From positions 1 through 60,822 of the forward strand of contig JADGHL010000014.1 of the NCBI GenBank assembly GCA_019686135.1: 60,822 bases of DNA. The letters are read 5' to 3'. The notes beneath the pieces are model-generated. The model was given only the letters and a program-made list of their open reading frames with translations, did no database searches and was not told the DNA's origin. The translations under genes were made by a program, and so were the position numbers. Positions 44,811-53,536 of the stretch are shown here, one piece after another. Position 1 is the first letter of the stretch; each line of letters begins with the position of its first letter. The stretch is from Myxococcaceae bacterium. Its GTDB lineage: Bacteria; Myxococcota; Myxococcia; Myxococcales; Myxococcaceae.

Positions 44811-46168
44811 GGCTTCACCTCGGGCACGGCGAAGGTCACCACCCGGTTCGGGGTGAGGACGTTTTTCACGAACGCCGCCACGTCCTTCGGCGTCACCTGC
44901 TCGTAGCGGGCAAGGTCGCGGCCGAAGCTGTCGGGTTCGCCGAAGAAGTGGTTGTAGGCCTGCAGAAGATCCGCCTTCTCGCCGATCGACTGCAGGCCGC
45001 TGACGAAGCCGGTCTCGATCCGGTTGCGGGTGCGCAGCACCTCTTCGGCGGTGACGCCCTTCTGGCGGATGTCATCGAGCACCGCGTCGATCTCCTTGAG
45101 CACCTCCTCGGGCGTGTGCCCGGGCGCCACGGTGGCTTCGATGCCGAAGACCGACTGCTCCTGGAGCGACTGCTGGTGTGCGCTCACCGCCTGGGCGATC
45201 CGCTTCTCACGGACGAGCCGCCGCTGCAGCCGGCTGGCCTTGCCGTTGGCGAGGATCGACGCGAGCACGTCCGCCTCGGCGTCCCCGGGCTCGAACAACG
45301 CGGGCGACAACCAGGCCACCGACACCATCGGCAGCGTCGCGACCTGCTCGACGTGGTCGATCCGCACCGGGTGCTCCAGCGTCACCTTCGCCACGTTCGG
45401 CGGGTTGGGCTTCGGCGGCGAAGGCAGCGTCGCAAAGTACTTCTCGATGACCTCCTTGATGTGCGCCTTGTCGATGTCCCCTGCCACGGTGAGCGTGGCG
45501 TTCGACGGCGCGTACCAGGTGCGGAAGAACTGGCTCACGTCTTCGAGGCTGGCCGCGTCGAGGTCCTTCATCGAGCCGATGACCATGCCGTGATACGGGT
45601 GCGGCGCGGGGAACAGCGCCTGCCACTCCTTCTCCCGCGCGAGGCCATAGGGCGAGGTCTCGTAGCGCTGGCGGCGCTCGTTCTTCACGACCTCCTGCTG
45701 CGTCTTCAGCTTCTCGGGCGTGAGCGCCTGGAGGAGGAAGCCCATCCGATCGCTCTCCAGCCACAGCGCGGTCTCCACCTGGTTGGCGGGGAGGGTCTCG
45801 AAGTAGTTGGTGCGGTAGAAGTTGGTGGTGCCGTTGAGGTCGGTCGCGCCGAGCCGCTCCAGCATCGAGATGTGCTGGTCGTCGGCCACGTGCTGCGAGC
45901 CCTGGAACATCATGTGCTCGAACAGGTGGGCAAACCCGCTGCGGCCGGGCACCTCGTTGAGCGCGCCCACGTGGTACCAGACGGAGACGGTGACCAGCGG
46001 GAGCCGGTGATCCTCATGGAGGATGACCTCCAGCCCGTTCTTCAGCGTGTACTTCTCGTACGGCACATGGAGCTGCGCCGAGGTGGGCTCCGCTGCCGGG
46101 GCGCCTGTGCTCTGCGCGAACGCGAGCGCTCCGGCCAGAAGCGCCGCCACGAGTGTGAGTCGTTGCAT
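44807..46168 (-). CDS. M16-family zinc metallopeptidase, catalytic subunit
   Basis: 453 residues. Signal peptide (MQRLTLVAALLAGALAFAQS). Active-site HLFEH (His81, Glu84, His85) binds zinc, within GFAHLFEHMMFQGS; C-terminal domain with NGKASRLQRRLVREKRIAQA. ATG 46168 has GGAGA 8 nt upstream; an in-frame GTG at 46195 is less likely. Cleaves peptides or unfolded proteins in the periplasm as a pair with the inactive subunit. It follows the rhodanese gene by 23 bp. Confidence 0.94.
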   Translation of the reverse strand: MQRLTLVAALLAGALAFAQSTGAPAAEPTSAQLHVPYEKYTLKNGLEVILHEDHRLPLVTVSVWYHVGALNEVPGRSGFAHLFEHMMFQGSQHVADDQHISMLERLGATDLNGTTNFYRTNYFETLPANQVETALWLESDRMGFLLQALTPEKLKTQQEVVKNERRQRYETSPYGLAREKEWQALFPAPHPYHGMVIGSMKDLDAASLEDVSQFFRTWYAPSNATLTVAGDIDKAHIKEVIEKYFATLPSPPKPNPPNVAKVTLEHPVRIDHVEQVATLPMVSVAWLSPALFEPGDAEADVLASILANGKASRLQRRLVREKRIAQAVSAHQQSLQEQSVFGIEATVAPGHTPEEVLKEIDAVLDDIRQKGVTAEEVLRTRNRIETGFVSGLQSIGEKADLLQAYNHFFGEPDSFGRDLARYEQVTPKDVAAFVKNVLTPNRVVTFAVPEVKP

Positions 46169-46191
46169 CGGTCGTTCTCCGTCGTCGTGGA

Positions 46192-46476
46192 TCACCAGGC
46201 GGACATCGCCCCGAGGTTGAAGACGTCCTCGAAGCCCGAGCGCCGGAGCACCTCGCAGGCGGCCGCCGCGCGCATCCCGCCCGCGCAGTAGACGACCACC
46301 GGGGTCGATTTCGGCCCGACCTCGTCCAACCGGCGTTGCAGCTCCTGCACCGGGATGTTCTTCGCGCCCTCGAGGTGACCCGCCATGAACTCCTGGGGCG
46401 TCCGCACGTCCAAAAGCACTGCGCCCGCGGCCACCTTGCGCCGCGCGATGGCCGACACTTCCTTCGGATCCGGCAT
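46192..46476 (-). CDS. Rhodanese-like domain protein
   Basis: 94 residues, a single rhodanese domain. Active-site Cys in VYCAGGMRAAAA; other conserved parts are VLLDVRTPQEFMAGHLEGAK and NIPVQELQ. Such small proteins act in sulfur transfer or as redox/arsenate-type handlers. ATG 46476 gives a normal-length domain; the frame is open 37 codons further but reads Arg-rich. First gene before the M16 pair and probably co-transcribed; no functional tie is evident. Confidence 0.9.
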   Translation of the reverse strand: MPDPKEVSAIARRKVAAGAVLLDVRTPQEFMAGHLEGAKNIPVQELQRRLDEVGPKSTPVVVYCAGGMRAAAACEVLRRSGFEDVFNLGAMSAW

Positions 46477-46864
46477 AGGCCGCTGGTCGTTACCACAGCC
46501 GCCGCAGGGCTGAACGCGAAGTTGCAGGCCCCGCGGTCGCTGTCGACGAGCAGACGCTGTCCTTTGGCAGGGCGCTGGGACGTGCACATCTTCCGGGAAG
46601 CGCCGGCTCCAAGGAGGCGGTCACAGCGTCGGTGGGAGGAAGCATCCGGGTCGATGTCGTGGGCTGCCCGATGGGCCGGCTGCAGGGAGGATGCGGCGGA
46701 AGCGGACCGGGTCGAGCCCGGGGCGCAAGACGGCGCGACCTGCAGGGCAGTCACCGTCCCCGGATGCTCCCACCGGCGATCCGTGGGGCGTTGCGAATTC
46801 ATCGTGAACCCGTGCTAGGAGAGCGGCTCCGTTCAGGGCCGAACTTTCCAGCTCACAGGTGCAC
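46477..46864. other. Intergenic region without recognisable gene
   Basis: 388 bp between divergent rhodanese and repeat-lipoprotein genes; both promoters should be here. No protein-like frame was found. It holds one long-spaced imperfect inverted repeat (46631-46774, listed separately). Confidence 0.45.
46631..46774. repeat. Imperfect inverted repeat
   Basis: GGTGGGAG-GAA-GCATCCGGG (46631-46650) is complementary to CCCGGATGCTCCCACC (46759-46774) apart from a 3-base insertion, with about 108 bp between the arms. Chance is possible in GC-rich DNA but a 16-bp match is notable. Confidence 0.5.
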
Positions 46865-49800
46865 ATGCTTCGTCATTCCTGGCTGCTCCTTGCCGCGCTC
46901 ACCGTGCTGTCCGCGTGCGGACCCGAAAAACCCACTCCCGATGGAGGCACTCCCGCCGAAGACGCCGGGGTGAACCCCGCCTGCGACGACAGGATCCAGA
47001 ACGGAGACGAGACCGGCGTCGACTGCGGCGGGAGCTGCGCGACGAAGTGTGCCAACGGCGGCACCTGCGCGACCGACACCGACTGTGCCAGCGGCATCTG
47101 TTCCAACGGCGTCTGCGTGGAGTGCACCGAGGCGTCGCAGTGTCCCGGCTCCGACACCGAGTGCGCGGTGCGCGTGTGCGAGAACAACACGTGCGGCGTG
47201 AGCAACGTCCCGGCGGGAACCCCCGTTGCGGCGCAGACCGAAGGCGACTGCCAGGTCCAGCAGTGCGACGGGAACGGGCAAATCGTCGGCGTCAACGACG
47301 ACTCGGACGTGCCGGCGGACGACGGCAACGAATGCACCGACGAGGTCTGCATGGACGGTGTGGCCTCGCACCCGCCGAAGGCGGTCAACACCGCCTGCAC
47401 CCAGGACGGCGGCGCGTACTGTGACGGCGCCGGCGCGTGCGTCGCGTGCAACACCGCCGACCAGTGCCCGGGCACCGACACCGAATGCCAGACGCGGACC
47501 TGCACCGCCGGCGTGTGTGGCTTCAGCTACGCCGCAGAGGGTACCCCGGTCAGTACGCAGACCCCGGGCGACTGCCAGGTCGCGCAGTGCGACGGCGCGG
47601 GCGCAGTCGTCAGCGTCGCCGACAACAGCGACCTGCCCGTAGACGACGGCATCGAGTGCACGGATGAGGTCTGCACCGCCGGCGTGCCGTCGCATCCGGC
47701 GAAGCCGGTGGACACTGCCTGCAGCCAGAACGGCGGCTCGTTCTGTGACGGCGCCGGCGCGTGCGTGGCGTGCAACACCGCCGACCAGTGCCCGGGCACC
47801 GACACCGAGTGCCAGACGCGGACCTGCACCGCCGGCGTGTGTGGCTTCAGCTACGCGGCCGCGGGCACCCAGGTCAGCGCGCAGACGCCGGGGGACTGCC
47901 AGGTCGCGCAGTGCGATGGCGCGGGCGCGGTCGTCAGCGTCGCCGACAACAGCGACCTGCCCGCGGACGACGGCATCGAGTGCACGGATGAGGTCTGCAC
48001 CGCCGGGGTGCCGTCGCATCCGGCGAAGCCGGTGAACACCGCCTGCAACCAGAACGGCGGCGCGTTCTGTGACGGCGCCGGCGCCTGCGTGGCGTGCAAC
48101 ACCGCGTCGCAGTGCCCGGGCACCGACACCGATTGTTCGTTCCGCACCTGCCTGTCGAACACCTGCGGAATGGAGAACGTGAACGCGGGCGTGCCGGTCG
48201 CCACGCAGACTCCGGGGGACTGCCAGGTCATCACCTGCGACGGCTCCGGCGGCACGGCGACCCAGGCGGACGACACCGACGTCCCGGCGGACGACGGCAA
48301 CCAGTGCACCGAGCAGGTGTGCGTCGCGGGCGTGCCCTCGTTCCCGCCCTCCGCGCCCGACACGGCGTGCAACCAGAATGGCGGCGCGGTGTGTGACGGT
48401 GCCGGCGCCTGCGTGGGCTGCACGACTGCGTCGCAGTGCCCGGGCACCGACACCGAGTGCCAGACGCGGACCTGCGAGAACGGCGCGTGCGGCTTCAGCT
48501 ACGCGGCGGCGGGCACGGTGGTGTCGACGCAGACCGCGGGCGACTGCTCGAGCAACCAGTGCGATGGCGCAGGCCAGATGGTGGCGGTCGCGGACGACAC
48601 CGACGTGCCGGCCGACGATGGCAACGAGTGCACCGCGGAGGTCTGCACCAGCGGCACTGCCGAGCACGCGCCGGTGGTGGCGGGCACTCCGTGCAGCCAG
48701 AACGGCGGCACCGTGTGTGACGGCGCCGGCGCCTGCGTGAGCGCTCCGACCGTGGCCTCGACGGACCCGGCGGACAGCACGACCGTGGCCGCGTCGACGG
48801 CCATCAGCGTGACCTTCAGCACGGCGATGGATCCGTCGACGCTCACCGCACAGACGATCGCCGGCGCGTGCTCCGGGTCGGTGCAGGTGTCGGCCGACGA
48901 CTTCGCCACCTGCGTGGCGTTCGCCAGCGCGACCGCGACCATGAGCGGCGGCGACACCGTGGCGACGTTCACGCCCGCGCCGGGGCTCCTGGTGAACCGG
49001 ACGTACAAGATCCGCGTCACCACCGCGGCGGAAGGCGCCAGCGGCGTGGCGCTGGCTTCGGAGTTCACGCAGGCCACCGGGTTCACCACCCTGGTGCCGG
49101 GGATTGTCGTGATGAGCCAGGTCTACGGCGGCGGCGGCAACTCCGGCGCTCCGCTCGACCACGACTTCGTCGAGCTCCACAACCGGGGCGCGGCGCCGGT
49201 GAGCCTCAACGGCATGTCGCTGCAGTACGCGTCGCAGACCGGGACGACCTGGGGCAACGTGCTGGCCCTCAGCGGCACCATCCCGCCGGGCGGCTACTTC
49301 CTCGTGCAGCTGTCCGGAGGGAGCAACGGCGCGGCGCTCCCCACCCCGGACCAGACGGGCAGCATTTCCGTGTCCGGAACCAACGGGAAGTTCGCCCTGA
49401 TGGCCACGACCACCCAGAACCCGAACGGCGCCTGCCCGCCGCGCGCGCTCACCCTCGACATCGTCGGGTTCGGATCGGCGAACTGCTTCGAGGGCAGCGC
49501 GGGAACCCCGGCGCTCTCGAACTCCACCGCGGCGCTCCGCAAGCAGGACGGGTGTCAGGACACCGAAGACAACTCGAACGACTTCGTCGTGGGAAACCCG
49601 GCGCCGCGGAACTCCAGCAGCCCGCCGGTGCTGTGCACGAGCGTGACCAACGAGTCCAACACTCCGGCGGAGGCGGACTACTGCAACGTGCAGTTCCCGC
49701 TCTCGCTGTCCGTGACCTCTGGCGCGAACACCGGCTCCATCTACGGGCGGATCTTCGAGGCGGGCGTCACCGAGGCCGGCGGCGCTTCGTCGAGCGTGAA

Positions 49801-50083
49801 GGCGCAGCTCGGCTTCGGTCCGGAGACCGCGAACCCGCAGTACGAGCCCGGCTGGACGTGGATCCCGGCGACCTTCAACGTCCAGAACGGGAACGACGAT
49901 GAGTACCAGGCGTCGTTCAACGCTCCGGCTCCGGGCAGCTATCGGTACGCGTACCGCTTCAGCCTCGACGACGGCGCGAGCTGGACCTACTGCGACGCCA
50001 AACAGGGCGACCTCGGCGCGGGCTCCAACCCGAACCTGAGCTTCTCGCTCGGGGATCTGCCGGTGCTGACGGTCACGCCGTAG
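46865..50083 (+). CDS. Large Cys-rich repeat lipoprotein with Ig-like and lamin-tail domains
   Basis: 1,072 residues. Lipobox TVLSAC, then one NGDETGVDCGG-type unit, then five repeats of exactly 108 residues with eight or more Cys (CNTADQCPGTDTECQTRTC, DDGIECTDEVCTAGVPSHP). Then an Ig-like Big_5 domain (VASTDPADSTTVAASTAISV), a lamin-tail domain (IVVMSQVYGGGGNSGAPLDH, DFVELHNRGAAPVSLNGMSL) and a C-terminal beta domain. Lamin-tail domains in bacteria are extracellular and may bind other surface parts or DNA. ATG 46865 was chosen; GTG 46859 is also possible. Followed by a strong terminator. Confidence 0.9.
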   Translation: MLRHSWLLLAALTVLSACGPEKPTPDGGTPAEDAGVNPACDDRIQNGDETGVDCGGSCATKCANGGTCATDTDCASGICSNGVCVECTEASQCPGSDTECAVRVCENNTCGVSNVPAGTPVAAQTEGDCQVQQCDGNGQIVGVNDDSDVPADDGNECTDEVCMDGVASHPPKAVNTACTQDGGAYCDGAGACVACNTADQCPGTDTECQTRTCTAGVCGFSYAAEGTPVSTQTPGDCQVAQCDGAGAVVSVADNSDLPVDDGIECTDEVCTAGVPSHPAKPVDTACSQNGGSFCDGAGACVACNTADQCPGTDTECQTRTCTAGVCGFSYAAAGTQVSAQTPGDCQVAQCDGAGAVVSVADNSDLPADDGIECTDEVCTAGVPSHPAKPVNTACNQNGGAFCDGAGACVACNTASQCPGTDTDCSFRTCLSNTCGMENVNAGVPVATQTPGDCQVITCDGSGGTATQADDTDVPADDGNQCTEQVCVAGVPSFPPSAPDTACNQNGGAVCDGAGACVGCTTASQCPGTDTECQTRTCENGACGFSYAAAGTVVSTQTAGDCSSNQCDGAGQMVAVADDTDVPADDGNECTAEVCTSGTAEHAPVVAGTPCSQNGGTVCDGAGACVSAPTVASTDPADSTTVAASTAISVTFSTAMDPSTLTAQTIAGACSGSVQVSADDFATCVAFASATATMSGGDTVATFTPAPGLLVNRTYKIRVTTAAEGASGVALASEFTQATGFTTLVPGIVVMSQVYGGGGNSGAPLDHDFVELHNRGAAPVSLNGMSLQYASQTGTTWGNVLALSGTIPPGGYFLVQLSGGSNGAALPTPDQTGSISVSGTNGKFALMATTTQNPNGACPPRALTLDIVGFGSANCFEGSAGTPALSNSTAALRKQDGCQDTEDNSNDFVVGNPAPRNSSSPPVLCTSVTNESNTPAEADYCNVQFPLSLSVTSGANTGSIYGRIFEAGVTEAGGASSSVKAQLGFGPETANPQYEPGWTWIPATFNVQNGNDDEYQASFNAPAPGSYRYAYRFSLDDGASWTYCDAKQGDLGAGSNPNLSFSLGDLPVLTVTP
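47123..48742 (+). repeat. Five in-frame tandem repeats of 324 bp
   Basis: The marker TGC of each unit falls at 47123, 47447, 47771, 48095 and 48419, exactly 324 bp apart. Units 2 and 3 are almost identical in DNA and units 1, 4 and 5 are more diverged, so at least one duplication is recent. Confidence 0.95.
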
Positions 50084-50112
50084 CGGACGCTCCGCATCCG
50101 GTCGTTTCCACG

Positions 50113-50154
50113 CCGGCGCGCTTCCCTCACGGAGGCGCGCCGGTCTTCTTTTTT
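50113..50154 (+). terminator. Intrinsic terminator after the repeat lipoprotein
   Basis: CCGGCGCGCTTCC (50113-50125) pairs with GGAGGCGCGCCGG (50131-50143), a 13-bp stem with one T-G pair and a CTCAC loop, followed by TCTTCTTTTTT. It lies 30 bp past the stop at 50083. Textbook form. Confidence 0.9.
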
Positions 50155-50196
50155 CCGGCGCATCCGCAGTTCCGGCGCGGCGGCGTCCGGTCCAAC

Positions 50197-50871
50197 ATGC
50201 GCCGCATGAGAATCGTTCTCCGACTGCTCGCTCTCGTCGGTCTGGTCCTTGGAGCAGGCGCCTGCTCGCACGGTCACGGGCACCACGACGCCACCGTCCA
50301 CCACCGCTTCGACGACGCGGAGATGTGGGCGAAGGAGTTCGAGGATCCGGAGCGCGATGCGTGGCAGAAGCCCGACGAGGTCATCGCCGCGCTGAACCTT
50401 CCACCGCAGGGGCGGGTCGCGGACATCGGCTCGGCGACCGGGTACTTCACCGTGCGGATCGCCCGCAGCCACCCGGACGCGGTCGTGTACGGCGCGGACG
50501 TCGAGCCGTCGATGACCGACTATCTCCGCGCGCGCGCCGCACGCGAGGGGCTGGCGAATGTGCGGGCCATCACCGCCGCCCCCGACGATCCGAAGCTGCC
50601 CGAGCCGGTGGACGTGGTGCTGGTGGTCGACACGTTCCATCACATCGACGCGCGGCCCGACTACTTCCGGCGGCTCCGCGAGCACACGCTCCGCCCTGGC
50701 GGGCGGGTGGCGATCGTCGACTTCAAGAAGGGCGCGCCGCGCGGCCCGCCCGATTCGCACAAGCTTGCGCCGGAGCAGGTCATCGCCGAGATGGCCGAGG
50801 CGGGCTTCGAGCTGGCGGACCGGCCCGACCTTCTGCCGTATCAGTACCTGCTCATCTTCCGCGCGCGATGA
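50197..50871 (+). CDS. SAM-dependent methyltransferase with lipoprotein signal
   Basis: 224 residues. The N-terminus is a lipoprotein signal (LGAGAC, Cys23), then a His-rich linker (SHGHGHHDATVHH) and a class I methyltransferase domain: SAM motif I VADIGSATGYFTVRIA, acidic Asp after beta2 (YGADVEPSM), motif IV VDVVLVVDTFHHID, and RPGGRVAIVDFKKG. An envelope-anchored methyltransferase is odd, since SAM is cytosolic; related lipoproteins are nonetheless annotated in several myxobacteria and proteobacteria. ATG 50197 or 50206. Convergent with the next gene. Confidence 0.85.
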   Translation: MRRMRIVLRLLALVGLVLGAGACSHGHGHHDATVHHRFDDAEMWAKEFEDPERDAWQKPDEVIAALNLPPQGRVADIGSATGYFTVRIARSHPDAVVYGADVEPSMTDYLRARAAREGLANVRAITAAPDDPKLPEPVDVVLVVDTFHHIDARPDYFRRLREHTLRPGGRVAIVDFKKGAPRGPPDSHKLAPEQVIAEMAEAGFELADRPDLLPYQYLLIFRAR

Positions 50872-50889
50872 CCTTGAGGCGGAAGCGCG

Positions 50890-52203
50890 TCATGGCCACA
50901 GCAGGCCCGAATCGGTCGTTCCGCCGATGACCACGGTTTCATCGCCCGGCATTACCTTCCACTCACTGCCCGTCCAGCGGCGGAGGATGGGCGCGCTGAA
51001 GGTGAGCTCGATGGGGACCTCGCCGTCGTCGACGAAGTAGGCGCGCACCTCGGCCACCTCCTGGTCCGGACCGACGGGGATGGCCACGCGCACCTGGCCG
51101 GTGCGGTTCAGCCGTCCCGCCTGACCGAGGTCCGCCTCGCTGCGGAAGACGTCGCCGCGTTCCGTGCGCGCCTCCAGTCCCCACAGGCGGCGCTCGCCGA
51201 GGCCCGCCGACGCGCTCACGGTGACGTCGACGTACGCGTAGCACTTCGCCAGCCACACCTTCGACGGATCCGCGCACGCCGGGTCGATTTTCCCCTCCCG
51301 CATGCCTTCGTCGTCGATCAACGCCACCGCGCCGGGCACGTCGTCCACCACCGCCTCGCGCGGGCGACCCGGGCCCGGCTCGAAGGCCACGACCGGCAGG
51401 CCGATCCGGAACGGTGAGGCTTCGCCGTCGTCCGCGAACACACCGTTGTTGGTGGCGACATTGAGGAGCGCGTGCTCGCCCTCCATCGGCCCGGCGAAGG
51501 AAAGGCTGCCGTGAAAGATCCCCTGGAAGGTGCGGGCCGTGGCGTTCCCGTCCGCGTCGCGCTCGACCGTGAGCGCCCACTCGATGTCCGAGAGCCGCCC
51601 CCACTCGGCGACCAGCACCTTCGGCTTCGCCCCGGTGCCGCCGTCCTCGTTGGAGAAGACCACGGTGTACTCGAGCGCGCCGTCGGAGCGCTCGTGGCCG
51701 TAGAGGATGAGCGGTACATCGGTGAACGCGCTGTCCTCGCGGCCCAAAAGGATTGGCGCGAAGCGGGCGAGGGTCTGTTCCGGGCTCAGCGTCAGCGAAG
51801 TGCCGGTCACCCGCAGCGTGGCCTCATGCGCGCGGGTCTGCTCCGCCACGCGGGTCAGCCGGACGGTGTGGTCGCCCGCGCCGAGCCGGCCCACCGCGGC
51901 TCGGTGCGTCCCCGCGGGCGTATCGGTCCAGATCAGATGACGCCGCACCTTGCGGTCGACGATCACCTCGATCGTCACCGACTCCGCGTTCGCGGTCCTC
52001 CACGCTACGCCGTCCAGCTCACCCTCCAGCGCGAGCACCGCCTCTCCTTCCGCGTCCAGCGTGAGCGTCACCTCGTGGCGTTCGCCGTCGGCGAGGGAGA
52101 ACGGTTCGAACGCGGGCGGGCCGGGTGGTGGTGGCGGCGGACCGCAGGCGATCGCCGCGAGAAGGAGGACGAGCGCGGGAGAAGGTCGGCGAAGCAGAAG
52201 CAC
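50890..52203 (-). CDS. Lipoprotein of unknown function
   Basis: 437 residues from GTG 52203; this start gives a compact lipoprotein signal (LLLAAIAC, Cys20). ATG 52239, in frame, would add 12 residues ahead of it. A Pro-rich stretch (GPPPPPPGPP) follows the Cys. The mature protein is beta-rich, with an N-terminal domain (HEVTLTLDAEGEAVLALEGE) and a central part (FAPILLGREDSAFTDVPLIL, YGHERSDGALEYTVVFSNED) that reads like a ligand or phospholipase-type domain, but no active-site motif is evident. No partners: both neighbours are in the opposite direction. Confidence 0.7.
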   Translation of the reverse strand: MLLLRRPSPALVLLLAAIACGPPPPPPGPPAFEPFSLADGERHEVTLTLDAEGEAVLALEGELDGVAWRTANAESVTIEVIVDRKVRRHLIWTDTPAGTHRAAVGRLGAGDHTVRLTRVAEQTRAHEATLRVTGTSLTLSPEQTLARFAPILLGREDSAFTDVPLILYGHERSDGALEYTVVFSNEDGGTGAKPKVLVAEWGRLSDIEWALTVERDADGNATARTFQGIFHGSLSFAGPMEGEHALLNVATNNGVFADDGEASPFRIGLPVVAFEPGPGRPREAVVDDVPGAVALIDDEGMREGKIDPACADPSKVWLAKCYAYVDVTVSASAGLGERRLWGLEARTERGDVFRSEADLGQAGRLNRTGQVRVAIPVGPDQEVAEVRAYFVDDGEVPIELTFSAPILRRWTGSEWKVMPGDETVVIGGTTDSGLLWP

Positions 52204-52654
52204 GCACGCGTTGTACCGGATGCATGCGCCATCGGTCATCGCGAGGACCCTCGGTCATCGGGCGGAGGGTCCCCTGTCGGCCGATGAGCGCGACCGCGAT
52301 CGCGCGCACCCTGCCGCCACCACGTCCCGTCACAGAGGGAGCCAATGAATCGCCGCGCTGAGCACCTCTCAACGCTCGAGGGCGAGCTAATGCGCGAAGT
52401 GGCCTATGGGGCGGAGATGGATCAACTCGCGGCCGAGCGGGCTGAGTCGCAGATGGCGCCAGCCACGCCCCCATCGGCTCAGGTCGCTGCTCGCCGTGCA
52501 GCCAGGGCGGCGGCCGGTGCGCAGCCGCCTGGTGCGTCGGACTTCTCTCCGCGGGCAACGGCGTACTCTGCGCGGCGAGTCGCCGGGCTGGGCGGCTGGG
52601 CGAGCGGACGGTCGCGTCGTTGCGCTTCCCCGCTTCGTCCGCAGACTCAGACGC
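52204..52654. other. Intergenic region, no convincing gene
   Basis: About 450 bp between divergent genes. A plus-strand frame from ATG 52345 (MNRRAEHLSTLEGELMREVA, with GGAG upstream) looks protein-like for about 35 residues and then becomes Ala/Arg-rich as it enters the next gene out of frame. Might be a broken or very short gene; not supported enough to call. Confidence 0.4.
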
Positions 52655-52999
52655 ATGAGAGACGACGTCGTCGAGGGACAGCTGGTGCGCAGCGCGGATG
52701 GACACGAACTGGGGCGCATCGCGCGACGGACCGGCGATGGGTTCCTCATCGAGCACGGGCGGTTCGTCCCGCACGAACATCTGGTCCGCGAAGACCAGAT
52801 CTCCGAGGTCCGAAACGGTGAGGTCTGGCTGTCCGTCCCCAGTTGGCGACTGCTCGCGTCGCCTCCACACCCCGAAGAAGTGGATCGCGGCCACCGACCC
52901 TCGCGCCCTGAGTCCGAGGAAGAAGGACCCGTGCGCCGGGCGATCTCCGAAGCGGAGCGGATTCTCTCCGTCCCCGGCAGCGATCCGGACAAGTACTGA
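52655..52999 (+). CDS. PRC-barrel/DUF2171-like small protein
   Basis: 114 residues. The first 70 residues have a beta-barrel pattern (VEGQLVRSADGHELGRIARR, FLIEHGRFVPHEHLVREDQI, VRNGEVWLSV) like PRC-barrel or DUF2171 domains, which bind partners or RNA-processing factors. The tail is acidic and helical. ATG 52655 was chosen because the frame before it is Arg-rich. Single gene, no strong ribosome site. Confidence 0.65.
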   Translation: MRDDVVEGQLVRSADGHELGRIARRTGDGFLIEHGRFVPHEHLVREDQISEVRNGEVWLSVPSWRLLASPPHPEEVDRGHRPSRPESEEEGPVRRAISEAERILSVPGSDPDKY

Positions 53000-53034
53000 C
53001 CCGTGCTGGTACGCGCCTTGCTGCTCCTCGCTGC

Positions 53035-53187
53035 ATGCGGCTCTTCGTGTACCTCGGGCTGATCGGCGCGGCACTGCTCGCAGGCTCCCAGGCATCCCGC
53101 GCCACGTCACCGCGCCGAACGCATGCCCGGTCTCATCACGCGACCTCAGCGTCGCAGCCGACACCGGCCCCAGCGCCACAGCGCTGA
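53035..53187 (+). CDS. Possible short secreted peptide
   Basis: 50 codons from ATG 53035: a plausible signal sequence (MRLFVYLGLIGAALLAGSQA) and a tail rich in Arg, His, Ser and Pro. No ribosome site or homologue is recognised. It may equally be chance in GC-rich DNA. Confidence 0.25.
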   Translation: MRLFVYLGLIGAALLAGSQASRATSPRRTHARSHHATSASQPTPAPAPQR

Positions 53188-53536
53188 GCTTCCGGCAGCG
53201 CATCCGCCGTCGATGGCGGGCGGGCGTCGCGTCACCGTTCGGCCATCAGCTGATCGGCGAGGAGTCTCGCCAGGTCCGTGCAGATGCAGCGGCGCTTCCG
53301 CGTGCGGAGCGCGATGCTCAGACGGGAAGACCGGACCTTCACGGCTCGGCCGTCGTCCATCAGTGGGGAGCCTCACCGGGTCCGCTCGCCGGATCGGTCC
53401 TGCGCCGACAGACGCGCCGCGAAGTGCCTACGTGCGCCGGCGTGGCAGCGCTTCCGGCTGCGGGTAGCGCTGCGCTGGTGGCGGCACCACGCAACGATTT
53501 CGGGAAGCGTTCGCGGGTTCGGACGTAGAAGAAGCT
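53188..53536. other. No recognisable gene
   Basis: About 350 bp before the DUF1615 gene. A 42-codon minus-strand frame (53232-53360) has reasonable composition but no support. The promoter of the DUF1615 gene should lie at the right end. Confidence 0.35.

Noticed and set aside
47123-48742. Regular direct repeats considered as a CRISPR array
   Set aside because: Repeat unit of 324 bp, in frame, coding for Cys-rich modules; no short repeats with unique spacers.
52345-52821. A 158-codon plus-strand frame before and across the PRC-barrel gene
   Set aside because: After about 35 residues it becomes Ala/Arg-rich and overlaps a better-supported gene in another frame.
53232-53360. A 42-codon minus-strand frame with normal-looking composition
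   Set aside because: Too short, no ribosome site, no family resemblance.
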